Shown one piece after another: positions 41,751-54,575 of a stretch of 64,000 bases of DNA. Source of the DNA: Macrothele yani (Eukaryota > Arthropoda > Arachnida > Araneae > Macrothelidae). A model generated the notes under the pieces. The model saw only the letters and a program-made list of their open reading frames with translations. It was not told the DNA's origin and ran no database searches. The first letter of the stretch is position 1. Each line of letters starts with the position of its first letter. The stretch spans positions 81,257,127 to 81,321,126 of the forward strand of contig CM077023.1 of the NCBI GenBank assembly GCA_039090855.1, given 5' to 3'. A program made the translations under genes and the position numbers.

Positions 41751-41895
41751 CAGTGGCCAAGTTGTCCGAGGCACTGGACTCGGACCTTTCGTCCGAGATG
41801 GGTCTAGATTCGAGGCCCGGATGAAGTACGGGATACTTCTTACACTCCTCTGGGTTGCTCATGGTGGTCGTAAAACCCCGGAGCAAACAAAAAAT
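41751..41895 (+). mobile_element. tRNA-derived SINE, copy 5 (internal deletion)
   Basis: The head is agtggccaagttgtccgagg with a damaged B box (agattcgaggcccgg). It continues with the 3' end ttgctcatggtggtcgtaaa. The middle, including the attaggg core, is missing. Confidence 0.7.
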
Positions 41896-42340
41896 CCGAT
41901 TTAGTCCTTGTTGATATACTGGCCCTTTTAGAAGGAATGGAATGAAAATGAGCATTAATCCTATACTAATGGACTCGGTTTAAATAGTATTTATATTTGC
42001 AGTTGCAAAACTAAAGAGAAAATTAATTGACAAACTGTTTAATAAACTTTTGTGAACCGCAGGTAAAATAATTTACTCAACTCATAGAAAGAAAGATCAC
42101 GAACAATGCATTGGGAGAGTGACGTAAATTCGTCGCCACCGAACATGGCAATAATAACAGTGCACAAATAGAGACGTTGTTTCGCATTTCGTGATGCACA
42201 CATGACAGGAATATTTTTACCAATTGAAGCACGTCAGATGCATCAAGGTCACGTACGCTTTTTCAGCTGTTTGCTAATATTTAGCGGGCTAAATATTTCC
42301 GCTTCTAGCAAGCCCCCTTAAGAAATTTCGACTTGATTTG

Positions 42341-42515
42341 AGGGTTTAACAACAACCTCGATGGGTTATAGGCCTATCTTAAGCAGTCGCCCGTCTCTAA
42401 TTTAGGATCACTGGTTCCAAGAAAGCGAGAGAGCAATGCCGTACGACAAACACACCATCCATGCGTAACTCGAACGAATGGTGAGAAGCCAGACCACTGC
42501 GCCACAGAGGCCGAA
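42341..42515 (-). mobile_element. tRNA-derived SINE, copy 6
   Basis: Minus-strand copy, with the end at the low-numbered side (gggtttaacaacaacctcga) and the core cgtctctaatttagg. The head carries a reduced B box. An A-box-like part is near 42490-42510. Confidence 0.7.
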
Positions 42516-45500
42516 CATCGACTTGAAACTGGTTGCTTCAACAAGATCGACATTGAAAGGAATCTTCCACATTTTGTAGTTTGCCACGATGAGTTATTAC
42601 TGACACAGACCCCTCCACACGTAGACATTATCTTTTTTTATTATAGATAACGGTGAATAAAATACACATTCTAACCAGTTTTGAGTACTCCAGCCCTACA
42701 TATATTTTCACACCTCTAACCCTTTAAGCGGCCCATGAATCTGAACTAAATGTTGCACAAAGTGTCTCAAACATCTTTTCTATCTTCTTTCTTAGGTTTT
42801 TTGTCATTGTTACAGCCCTTTTAAAGGGTAATCAGTCAGAAAGGTTTAGAGTCAATCATCTCCCTAAATGACCACTTTGAATGATATAGCTAAAGGGAGA
42901 AGACAAATCTTTCTCATGAGCATGTTGACTCGTTCCAACCGCTTTCGGTCCACCTCTTAGACAATGAATATATCCGTGTGAGCTGATTTCAGCCCATTTT
43001 CCTAACCCCGAGTTAATTCGTTCCATCCGGTTAAAGGGCTAAAGTTAGTATTTTGCTCGCTGTTGACAATTCCTTTCACTCCGCTGTCGGTTAAGCGCTT
43101 GATTGAGGTTTTCCGACCTCATAAACACACCTATTCTCATGAGAAGTCAAACGCTGTATGCTGAATTTTGTACAAACACGGCGTAAGCTTACCAGTCTTC
43201 ACGTGAACAAGCTAACAGCAGTACGCAGCTGGTTCTGGAAAGTTTTCGGTTTCAGGAACAACAAGTTCTTACATTTCGCATTAGCCAAAGTCAAAAACTG
43301 CTCAACTTTACTTAAAATATTGATAGTATTCTAGGGTGTGTGAATGAGAGACGCACGCTTAAGGGCAATTTACATGTAGCCAAACTTGTTAGGAATTAAC
43401 TACAAAACACAATGAAAAAAGGAGAAATTCTTTTAGTGAGGAGAAACAGATGTTTTTGTTGTCGTTGTTGTTGTTGTTGTTGTTGTTTTTAGGCAGACGG
43501 TCTTTGATCTGAAAGAAGGACATACATCCTTTGGCGTCTAAGTCAAACAGAACTTTTTTTGGAAGGTCTCGGGTTTTTGCGTATTACGAGAACTATGGTA
43601 ATAGTCGAGCTAAAAGCATGTTAAGAAGTCCAAGTCGGAGAGACGGACGAAATCTTGGAATATGCGAGTCTCCGATTCACTGCACTACGTGAATTCCCAA
43701 AGCCACAGGGTAAAATAGAACTAAGCCACTTCGTTGTTACTATTTCAAAGAAAAGTCTGGGCACAATATTTTTAAGTGTTTTATTCTGTGTATAAATGAG
43801 GACAGTTTCCTCAGAGGTGTCAACAGCATAATGAGGAACTGATCGAACCAAAATAAAGTGTGATGACTCTCCCTGGATTGCAGATATTTTCATAAAGAGA
43901 CGTGGAGAGAGCGAGTGACAATATTGTATGCCCGTGTAATAGTAATCTCTCTCGGAAACATTTGGTGCATTAATTAAAATGTGCAAAATTATATTTCTTC
44001 GAGAAACTGATCTTTAAATACCCGAGAAAAACTATTAGTAGATATGTAACGTTTTTTGTTCACCCTGTTTTCCTTAAAGTTTTGTCAAGAGTCACTTGTT
44101 TAACATTTAGAATATTACAGCCAGTAATTTCTGATGCTATTCGATACCTGAATGTATCCCTTCCACTTTTATAGTGGTTACGAAATTCACTTCATGGAAC
44201 GGTTTGCACCTAATATTATGGAAATCCATGCCTTTTGTCATTTCCTTCATGTACAGAATAAAAATCCATACATTTACTCATTTCCGCAGTTCAGGTGTCG
44301 TAATATTTTGCACGATATCTCTCATTTTAGAAAACAAATGGGAAAAACTCGTTTTCCGTGGGATAACTACTATAGTGACTAACATTATTCATATATTTTC
44401 CAGTTTCTTGTTACCATCTTTCCCCTGGGTAGAGAACATTTATATTTCCCGACATCGCTATGCTTCTAAACATCGGAATGAAAAAAAAATGGCATGTGAT
44501 TATTCTGACCAAAATTATTCACTGTGTATTCGATTTTTGTTTAGTACGGGTTTTCCGATAGGTGGCATATCCCCCAGTACTCAGTAAAAAATGGAAAAAA
44601 GAAAAACTTCCTGCGAGATAAACTGCTGTTGTACAACAGTTAACTGCACATCTTAATAAAATACCCCAAAACACATTTAGGATATTAAATTTGGAAATTA
44701 CTGTCAAAAGATGTTGTCTGGATGACATCATTGTCGTTTTTTCTTCCCGCAGTGTACATTCCAGAGAAAATAACTAGATATCGCTCATGTCGTTAAATTA
44801 GGTGTAGTATAAATGAACGTAATATTTAGTATTCAAAACTGCTTCTCGATATCAGATAAATTCGCATGTTAGAGGCTCTGCAAATACCTTGCCTTTAAAA
44901 ACGCCGTTAAAAAAATTCAGGAGATCTCTCTGAAACAGCAAAAATCTGGAAGCTAAAAAAAAAAAAACCAGAAAAATAGAGAGAGACGAACAGAGACAGA
45001 GGAAATGGCTAGAATAAGAAAGTATTATTCCCCTAGTCCCCTTGGCAAACAGCGTGCTCTTTAAGTAACCAGTGAGTTTCAGCTCGGTGAAGAAGATAAA
45101 CTGTTGACGAGTAGCCCTTTGAAACAGAGGCATTTCGTCTCAGACCAAAGCAAACCGCCCTACGTACTCTGCATCAAGCGTCTGTTTATTTTCATGCGTT
45201 AGCGGGTCAGACTTCACAAATGCTTTCTAAAGATACTTGCTATAAATAAGCTAGTCTTATCGTAGCATGCTTTTTGAAGCTGCCGGAGAGCGATATGTTA
45301 GTAACGTAATAATGGCCTTCAACAGTTATTTAAACAAGGTTGCGGAGCTGACATACATTTTGGAAGCTGAAACTTTCCATGCCACAGGGAAAAGTGTCAC
45401 AAAAGTACATATTGGATTCGCGTTTTAAACATTTTTGATTAATCGACTGAGATAGATTTTATTATTGCTTCTAGGGTGAAACCTTTAATTTTTCAAATCC

Positions 45501-46616
45501 AATGCACTTTTTCTAAAGTTATCACATTCCCACAGCATTGGAGGTTTCATTCATGCGCATTATCTGCTTGTTACATTATGGAACGTTTGACAAATATTTA
45601 TTGAATTCTGCAATATTTTAATCAATCTAAAATACAGTAGATGAATAAATCATTAGCAGAAGAAGACTGCAAAATGTATGGTTGTTTTTGAAGTCTGAGC
45701 AATGAACGAGATCATTAGCACATTTTTTTAAGAGACTATACCTTTTTTTACCTCCTATAAAAAATCGAGAGAGTACCTTGGTACTTTTCTTAGATAATAT
45801 ATGTTATGCATCTTTCGCATGCCATGATCTTTGTGGGTGTGAAATAAAACGAGCAATTCGAGAGTATGTATTTATTTACGTACAACACTTTGCACTTATT
45901 CGGTTCACTCAAGACCACACCCAGCCTCAGTCCGGTACATAATAATAAGTGGAATTAAATCATTAAAACAAACAATAAGGTTTACTAAATATTGACATTG
46001 AGCGGTACTTAGCTATGCTATTGTCGTAAAACAAATGAAAGAAGGTATATCAGTCATAAAAGTAAATATTTACTAAACTATGGCAGCGGCAATAAATAGT
46101 ATTTCGACTGTTCAGTTTTTAAAAACAATATTTTTTTTAATATTATATTAGATTTAATTAAACGTAAGAAACAGCCCTGACACCGATGAAATGTCATTTT
46201 AAAGCTATCGTCAATAGCAGAAATTTCCTCTTGGTGGGGGTCATGAGGAAGCCAAATTTCTCTACGACACATAGTTTATCGCTGTTGGGAAAGATGCGTA
46301 GCATCAAAATGCATTTTTGTAATGGCTTTTATCACACTTAGTTTCTCGTAAATTACGCAGATTGCAATGAGATATTGTTACGTTTATGAAAAAGGTGATG
46401 ATGTTAGGCGATACTTTGGTAAAATATATTGTAGAGCATAGGACAACAGCATTAAAAAATCTGATTTCAACAATGGTTTTGACTACTTCCGTTACCCATT
46501 TTCGTTACATCGAAAATTTTTACTTGGGATTTGCTTTACTATTGTCGGAAAAGATACACAGCATCAAAAAACAAAAACACCTTGAATTCCGATTCTAAAA
46601 TTTGGGAAGAATATAG
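42516..46616. other. AT-rich gap, no gene recognised
   Basis: A (GTT)n tract at 43458-43487. Frames at 43621-43986 (-, 121 codons) and 44174-44587 (+, 137 codons) are the longest. Neither shows a domain and both are ordinary for AT-rich chance frames. Confidence 0.4.
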
Positions 46617-46618
46617 TA

Positions 46619-47615
46619 CAGTTGCGCCTGTTTGTCACGAAGTCGTTTATAGCGAATTTCCGGTTCTACCATTCCCCTTGATTTAAGCAGAAAACTGCAC
46701 GATAGACTATTTATTTATACGTATAGCGAAGTCAAAATTCCCGACTACGAAAATTACGAAGTGTTGAAAATCTTTTTCTTTGTTGCACAAAACAGCAAAA
46801 AAGGGAAAGAGGAACTGAGGAATGTCAGAAAAATAAAGCAAGACTTCTAACACCCCTCTTATTGCTTTTCGCAGAAGGGGTTTTCATTTGGTTTTGGTAG
46901 TAATTAAGTTGTTTAAGGGGTAACCGGGACAACGGACTGAACACATAACGCTGAGAATGTAGAGATAGCTGCTAAGGAAGCAGATCCTGAACTCGTCCAA
47001 ATGTAGGAAAAAATCGTGCAAAACGAAATAAACGAAGAAGCAACGTTCTAAGACTTTTGCGCTGACGATGACGTTGTTGTAAGTCCACTTCAAGAAGATT
47101 CTCTAAGATCGTGTATCAAATCCAACGGAAGAGGACTGATATTACGGGCTCTGGCACTGAGGAAGAGAACTGACATTACGGACTCTGACACTGAGGAAGA
47201 GGACTGACATTTCGTGTTCTAACACTGAGGAAGACGATGAAACTACAGGACCGATATTATCGGTTACATCTGCAATATCTTCATTGAACACCATAGCAAG
47301 AATTATGATGTTACACAACATGTATTCCTGGTGCAGCAGAAAAATGATCCCAAAGAAAATTTAATAATGTCCTGTGTTGCAAAGAGGAAGCAAATTTCTT
47401 TAGATTTGTGGATAATGGATAATGAAAAAGCAAGGGTCTAAAGTGAGTTATCCCGTCTATATGAACTACGTACGTACGTATGCACTCTTGTTATATACCT
47501 ACTACGAACTACTACTGCATTTAATCAACATACCTTTTTTTTTTTTTTGTAAAATTACCGGTATAACGAAGTTTTTATCAATTACCTTGGACTTCGTTAT
47601 AAACGGGAGCAACTG
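46619..47615 (+). mobile_element. Tigger/pogo-type element, decayed
   Basis: The termini are CAGTTGCGCCTGTTTGTCAC at the left and, in reverse complement, CAGTTGCTCCCGTTTATAAC at the right, both continuing GAAGTC. TA at 46617-46618 and 47616-47617. Length 997 bp. The interior is far too short for a full transposase, so it is an internally deleted copy. Confidence 0.75.
46935..47240 (+). pseudogene. Tigger/pogo transposase C-terminal relic
   Basis: Broken frames give ENVEIAAKEADPELVQM, ADDDVVVSPL and ITDSDTEEED. These acidic stretches resemble the C-terminal tail that follows the DDE domain in jerky/CENP-B-like Tigger proteins. A 34-bp unit (gacattacggactctgacac + tgaggaagaggact) is present about three times at 47130-47225. 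The DDE core itself is absent. The assignment rests mainly on the element's ends. Confidence 0.55.
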
Positions 47616-47617
47616 TA

Positions 47618-48585
47618 TATTTAAAACTCAATTCAAAGAGAAGCATGAACAATGGCACAGTCGGAATCATAGAACACCAAAAACTATCAGTTACTGTGGC
47701 ATTCGTCATTACTGACCATACAGTTAGGCCAATACACTTTCACCTTTAATCATTCCTCTTTCAGTTTTCTTTTGGTTGTTTCGTCTGTCACTCTGGTTAT
47801 TCCTTCGAGCTAAGCAGCATTTTCGAAGGAAAGAAGCACTTCTTTGAGTTCGAAAAGCACTGTGTATGTGGTTACATGTCGACATCTTCCTAAGGATTCG
47901 AAATCTCAGGTCCGGATAATCCTACATCACAGTTCTGAACATCCCAGCTCAACTGAAGATGTTGATGGCATCAACATATTTGTAACAAAGAGTACTTTTA
48001 TAAAATATGAAATAAAATAAATGAGGCTTTACTTCTTGCGTTTTCAAGTAAGGAGAATGATAACAAGAAGTTTTTCTTGACTGATATATCAAAAAGAAAA
48101 ATCTATCTGGAGGTTTATTTTTGCTATCAACCGATGAAGACATCGAAATTTAATGGAAGGTATTTGTCGCTTTTGAAAAAAAATATGGATATATCCTTTA
48201 TTGGATTTTTGTGCAAAATCAAACATTTTCCGGTACCTGCTTTGCCTTGAGAAACCAGCGTACTTTGAAAGACAAAGAGTAAAATCGTCGCTCGGGCCTT
48301 TTAGTGCCTTTTTCTAAAGAATGTGAAAAGAGTACACTATTGTTAGGAGCACTCGAAGATCTGAATATAAGGCGTGTGTAACTCAAACACAAGCATTTTG
48401 ATTTGTCAGGAGCAATAATATTTTGCAGATTTGGCAGGCGTAATGATATTTTCTAGATTGGGAAGGTACAATAATATTTTCTAGATTTGGCAGGCGTAGT
48501 AATTTTGTGTAGTTTCGTTTCTGTTCGGTCCAGTGGTTTTGGGTGAGAGAAACATAAGTTTCTTGTCAAATGACTTCTGTTTATA
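47618..48585. other. AT-rich gap
   Basis: No gene. Near 48410-48500 a short unit (aataatattttstagattt + ggcagg) is repeated three times. Confidence 0.4.
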
Positions 48586-48589
48586 CTAT

Positions 48590-48680
48590 AGCTTTGCACG
48601 GGCCAGGCTCGGACCATACATTCTTTTAATCAGTTAGAAGGAAAAGTCCGAACTCGTGCCGTGCCTGGGCTAAAAGATTT
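48590..48680. repeat. Palindromic repeat family, copy 2
   Basis: gcacgggccaggctcggac and gtccgaactcgtgccgtgc form an imperfect inverted repeat around aatcagtta. It resembles the centre of the repeats at 8640-9015 and 60120-60300. Confidence 0.5.
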
Positions 48681-49175
48681 AGCAAAGCATTTGGCTGCTA
48701 GATTTATGAGAAAGCATGTCGTCTGGCAAAACTTAGGACTTTTTGTAACATAATTAGTTGTTTCTTACGTTACTTCTCCATGCTACTCATTAAAGTTATC
48801 AAATAGAATGGAATAAAATATGACACAGTAAAAGAAGAATCAAATTTAATTTACACACGAAAGGTGATTTTCTGGAAAAACACATGTATTTTGAGAGACA
48901 TTTCATTTAGATCTTTTAATAGAAAACAAAAAAAGAAAAGAAAAACACCAATAGACTTGTTCCTATCCATTTAAAAAGTTGGAACGTTTAACTGAAGTTT
49001 TGTGATCTTTACTGTTGGCTCCAGTTACCCTTAAAAGAAGGGGCGACGAAGATCACAGTGTGAAACAGTAGTCACGGGAACACAACACAAACCGAAAAAT
49101 AATTAACTAACGTGTTTCAGCTATATCTACGGACTGGGCTATTAGTCAAGAGTCTTAAATAGGCGGATTTTGTTG
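48681..49175. other. Gap without recognised features
   Basis: AT-rich, no named feature. Confidence 0.4.
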
Positions 49176-49385
49176 TTTTGGGGTTTAACAGTCACCGTGA
49201 GCAACTCTGAGGGCTACAAGCAGTCGTCCATCCCTATTTTAAAGACTCTGGCTCCAGGGAAAGGAGAGAGTCAAAGCCATAATTAAGACACACGATCGAT
49301 GCCTCGCCGGAAATGTTACCCAGACATATCTCTGACGAACAGTCAGAAGCCAGCGCTTAGAACACTACGCCACCGCGTCGGCCTG
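49176..49385 (-). mobile_element. tRNA-derived SINE, copy 7
   Basis: Starts at the low side with ggggtttaacagtcaccgtg (the 3' end of the SINE in reverse) and has the body catccctattttaaagactc. The head near 49340-49385 has cgcttagaacactacgccac, the reversed A-box region. The B box is damaged. Confidence 0.75.
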
Positions 49386-50098
49386 AAATTGGCGAGGCCT
49401 TAAACGTTCGGATATCGAACGTGTCAGTCTTCCGAAATTAAGGCTCATGCAAATCTCTAGCGTATACCGTTGGAATTAGGTGAGTATGAGCAAGTGCCGT
49501 TGTGAATAAATCTTACACCAATGGATTAAGATTTTGAATACCAGGCAGCAAGGAACACTGATTAAACACTCTTTCGCATTGTCATAAAAATAGATTAAAA
49601 CGTCACAGCTCTAATAGAATTGATCCCACCAGCAGTTTTAACATTTACTTACAAAAAAATCTCCTTTAACTTTGGATCTGTCAAGACTTAGTTCGTTTGG
49701 TTGGCTAGTGTCGCAAATTAGAACTGGCTGTTTTCGGTTCTTTACGCCTGCAAGCACTGCACAAATTCGTGAAGCTTCTGCATCAACATATCTTGCCACA
49801 AAAGTAGCGCTGTTCCCTGATCTGACACTTTTGCTGTGTGAACTTTGTACTGCCACCAAAAGGAAGTAATGTTGTTTTTTTCTTTTCTTAGGAGAGTAGT
49901 AAATAGAAAAAGTGAAATAAAAAGAAATTCATTCAGAATGTACAGTACTGACCTTGATGCAAAGCCTGAAGGAATCTGAGACAGTTCTGTAATGAGATAA
50001 TAGTTACGTGGGTCGTTGGTTAAGTAAAGGATGAGGACCTTGAATGTGCTCTGGAAAATGAACAGTTTCGTGATCCTTCTGAACACCCACTGAATAAA
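49386..50098. other. Gap without recognised features
   Basis: Frames at 49638-49859 (-) and 49742-50086 (-) have no recognisable domain. Confidence 0.35.
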
Positions 50099-50100
50099 TA

Positions 50101-50523
50101 CCTTGGAACAGAGTTTTGCAAATACTGTGAACCTGCAGTCCCCAAAGATAATTCAAAAGTTAACCAGGCGTTAAATGAGCTCCTTGGTTAAAGCTTCTAA
50201 TGAAATACCTTGGAACAGAGTTTCGCAAATACTGTGAATCTGCAGTCCCCAAAGATAATTCAAAAGTTAACCAGGCGTTAAATGAGCTCCTTGGTTAAAG
50301 CTTCTAATGAAATACCTTGGAACAGAGTTTCGCAAATACTGTAAACCTGCAGTCCCCAAAGATAATTCAAAAGTTAACCAGGCATTAAATGAGCTTCTTG
50401 GTTAAAGCTTCTAATGAAATGCCTTGGAACAGAGTTTCGCAAATACTGTTAACCTGCAGTTCCCAAAGATAATTCAAAAGTTAACCAGGCATTAAATGAG
50501 CTCCTTGGTTAAAGCTTCTAATG
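50101..50523. repeat. 107-bp tandem array, four copies
   Basis: The unit starts ccttggaacagagttttgca at 50101, 50208, 50315 and 50422, giving an exact 107-bp period. It includes cctgcagtccccaaagataa and ggcgttaaatgagctccttg. Copies are almost identical. As 107 is not a multiple of 3, it does not keep a coding frame. Confidence 0.95.
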
Positions 50524-52785
50524 TTACGGGGAATAATGAGAAGAAGCATATTTACCAATGTTGGTGTCTGAACGGCTAGCTGTTAACACTCACTGGCGTT
50601 TAGTGTATGCACGTAGGTATTTGGTACAGTGCACGTTTATCCGTGATCAATATTTTCACTGTATCACGGTAGTTGCTTAAAATCCTGTTTCACACGACTT
50701 GTAAACTGAATCGGAATGTCAAAGTTCACTCGCTTTATTCCGCTTGCAAACCGGTCAAAAATTTTGTTGTGAGAATTCAGTCGGAAATTTACTTTTCAGA
50801 AAAGTCTCATAAGACAAATCCATAAATTAGTTTCCCCCTCTTCAATAACTTCCTGTATTGCTTGTTTCTGTAATTTTTGGTCAGCATGTGCGCGTGCCCC
50901 CAACACCCCACACGCCGCTGCTGAGAATACAGCCGTTTGATTTAGTGTTGAGAGTAATCTAATCCAGTATGAATTTCCTTTTCTGGACCAGGAAAGAATT
51001 TTTTTGTTGAGATTTCAGTGAAGAAATGTCATCGAAGATACAAATACTCACTCCCCACTAATTTTTGTATAACCACTGTCGATAAATTACTTTAAATTAG
51101 GAAAGATGCATGTAATTTTACCGTGGATTAATATTTCTGTATATTCAGGCAACCACATTAGGCTGAAAGCCAGTAAGGCTTACAAATAGTGTTCAGGTGG
51201 TTCTGTGCTTAAATGTGAGTCATTGTTCTCCTTGTATAGTTGCGAACAATTAAGAAACACATAGAATTTTACTCCACGATGTACCTAGAGCTTCACTTGC
51301 GTCATTTCAATCCGAAATAACACTTAGCCACAATTTTGAGCTTCATAAAGACAGATTACGTACATACGAACAAAGAATATCGTAAGAAAATTCATTTTGC
51401 GTAGTACCTTCTTTTCGTGATAAGTTGTACTTACACGGAGGAGCACGTTTATATGATATACTCCTATATATTGATGTAGACAGCATTTTGAAAGGTCTCA
51501 AGCGCCCTTAACACAAGGCTCATTTGTTTAAAAATGAAAAAAAAAATGTGAGCCATCCGTGAAGTTTTATGTTTGACATATAATAGTGTGCAGACAATAA
51601 GCTAAACTCCACCCCATTAACATCAGAGCATTTACGGAGTTTTATTTTCCAATAATTAAGAAGCAATGGAATATCTTCATAAAGTATGATCTCTATAAAT
51701 AGCTTATTAATTCAGGCAAAGTCAAATAATTCATATTCTGTCACACCTATCCGTGCCCCCGGCCCCCTTTAGTCTGAATGATGAATGCTTTTACTGAAAC
51801 ACAAGTTGCCATAGTAGAATGCAAACAAGAAAGTTTCGTATACTTCTCATTGGTCAGTAGTATCTTGTTGTGGAATGTAATTTTAACTCGTATGTCGATT
51901 CTATCTCTTTTTATTCAAGCCCTATTAAGGTGGAACTACTGAGAATTCAATGTTGGCAAAACCTAGGCAGACACTATTGTTTTGTGGACTATAAATCAAG
52001 TTATTCTAGCTCATAGAGAGTATTCAACCAAAATTATTTTGGACAATTTTGAGCCGGAACCCTTATCCAATGGATTTAATTGCACAAAAGTTGAGAGAGC
52101 GTCAGCTTTTCTGTTTCTGAACATTTTGGAGTGGGGTAGTACCATAAAAATATTTTGTTAGAACCTGAACCATCAATCACCATAGGAAACAATGCTTCAT
52201 TTCGAATTTTACGATCTGCCTAAAAACATCACGAAGTTTGCTAATTTTCCAATTGAGGAATAGCTTCCCATAACCTTAAATAACTGTTGGTGAGCACAAC
52301 CTCTTTACATTTCCACGAGAGATACAGTTTGAACTTATTACCAAATCAAAGGAACTAATTGATAAAAATAAAAGATAAACTTTCCCCTAACGTTATTTTA
52401 TGCATGTAGTCTCTATCAGTTGATGCAAGTAAGTGCCTCTTTTCGGTCAAATGTTACCCCGCGTTATCAAACTCGAAGAATGTGAAAACTCACCAAATGT
52501 TCTCTAATTCTTAAGGTACGTGAAGTTTGTGTTTCACATCAAATACAAAGTAATTGCAAACTTCGGTAACAAATTTAACAAGAAAGATGACACAGAATTT
52601 TCAGTTGTAATGAGCACGTCTTTTGAATCCTTTCTGATGCGAATAAAATTTATCAAAGTTATTCAAAGTCCAATGGAACCGGTTAGAAAAAAAAATCAAC
52701 CGGATTTGTACAATCGATAAAATATTCATAGATAGAAACAGCTACCTACTTCCACCAGCGGCTTAAAAGTATGTTACGGAAATTA
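50524..52785. other. AT-rich gap, no gene recognised
   Basis: No named repeat or gene. A 66-codon frame at 52520-52720 (+) has no recognised domain. Confidence 0.4.
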
Positions 52786-52789
52786 GCAA

Positions 52790-54160
52790 ACTGCGACAGA
52801 AATTTTTTCATATATCAGAGACAGAGATTTTCAAATCTCACAGTTAAAGGAAAAAATATAGAAGGAAACATTATATAACTCCTAAGCCTTCTAGCGCAAG
52901 AATTTTACATAATGAAAAAGTTAAAAATGGGTGAAAAGTATTCTTCATAGCAAAAGCTGTGCTAAGGGAAAAGAATTTTTCAAATACGTCTCCCAGAAGC
53001 AAAGATAGCAAGAAAAAGGGTTGACCTTTACGCCCCATAGAGGAAAAGCTGTGCATTATTCAAAGAGGTAATGTTCACCATCTTTATTGTAGAGAATGGC
53101 ATACAGTTAAAAAAGGAATTCTTCAATAGGGTTTTTACAAGCAGAGATACAGCTGAAAACAGAAGTACACAAATACCGCCTAGCGACAGAACTGTAAACT
53201 ACAAATCTCCTCAAATACAAACCTAAAGTGTTCCACAAAATAAATGGTATCCGGGGTGAAAAGAATTTTTTAAATCGCACATTTAGAAGCACAGATATTA
53301 AGAAAAACAGATTAAGCATTTGCGCCCCTACTGGCGAAATTTTGAATTATTTTGAGAAGCAAATACACATACAGAGTTTTCATAGTTAGTAGTATCTGAC
53401 CGAAAAAGAATTTCTTTCAATAGGGTTTTTAGTACTGCAGATATTGCTGAAAACGAAAATGAGTTTACGCCCTCTAGTTGCACACCTGTGCGGTAAGAAA
53501 AATTTGAAATTATGTGAGAAATATTTCGCACCGGAAACGCTCTTCAACGAAGAAATAATTTTTCCAATCGGACTCTTAGAAGCAGAGATATCTACAAAAT
53601 TCTCAAAAGATTTTGCGAGATGAGTCGTGTCGGTCCGCGAAAGAGTTTTTGCAGTCGAGTTCTCAGAAGGTCAGATTTTGCTGCAAATACATCAGAAGCA
53701 CAAATAAACGCTTACGCCCCCTAGTGACCAAACTGTTCTTAAACAAAGTTGGAAATTATATGCAAAACATTTCCTACCAGAAGCTGTATCCGATGCAGGA
53801 AGAATTTTTCAGATCGGACTTTTAAAAGCAGAGATATCGGGGAAAACGCGATTTACCTTTACGCCTTCTAGCGGAAAATCCATGCATTATTTGAAAAAGA
53901 GACTATACCTAAAAGTCTTCGATATACACGACACTGAAAGATAAAAACAAAATTCTCAATCGGATATTTAGAAGCAAATATATGGAATAAAATGTATTTT
54001 GAATTCGATACCAACTGCGTTTACGCCCTCTAGCGGCAAGGTTGTGCGTGAGAAAAAAAAACGGAATGCAAGGATCATCATTCTCACATTTCAAGCTGCA
54101 CAATGCAAAGGAGATTTTTCAAATTAGACTAATAATTGCAGAAATATGGTATCCACAGAC
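52790..54160. repeat. Degenerate ~150-bp tandem array
   Basis: Landmarks recur roughly every 130-170 bp: cttagaagcagagatat, then tttacgccctctagcggcaa, then a variable end. The acgccctctagcgg-type word occurs near 52880, 53025, 53190, 53318, 53463, 53711, 53863 and 54018 (one unit seems longer or lost between 53463 and 53711). The array ends with cacagacgaacagacggaca followed by an oligo-T tract near 54195. Units are diverged, so it is old. Confidence 0.75.
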
Positions 54161-54375
54161 GAACAGACGGACAAAGTGATAACATAAACACGATCTTTTT
54201 TTTTTTTTTTTCTACAAAAAAACGTGCTATAAATATACACCCAGCTTTTTACCTGTGTGTCTCCACGCCCCGAGTTGTTTATACTGCTAACCGCGCAGTA
54301 TCAGGTCCTGGGATCAAAAACTGCTGCCTTGTATATAATAGTTGGGCCACTCAGAACATTTTTGTTTGTTTGTTT

Positions 54376-54575
54376 ATTTAAGGACCACAGTGAGCAACTC
54401 GATGAGTTATAAGCAGTCTCCCGTTGCTAATTTAGGGCGACTGTGTCCTGGGAAGGAGACATCCAGGGCAGTAAGGCAAACACAACATTCCTGCCTCACT
54501 GGGATTCGAACGTAGACCCATCTCGGATGAAAGGTCATAAGCTAGCGCTTAGACCACTGCACCATTTGGAACATC
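54376..54575 (-). mobile_element. tRNA-derived SINE, copy 8
   Basis: Low side aaggaccacagtgagcaact, body gttgctaatttagggcgact, B box in reverse gggattcgaac near 54500, and reversed A-box region gcgcttagaccactgcacca near 54547. Confidence 0.8.

Noticed and set aside
43621..44587. Frames of 121 and 137 codons
   Set aside because: Composition is as expected from AT-rich chance frames, with no recognisable motif.
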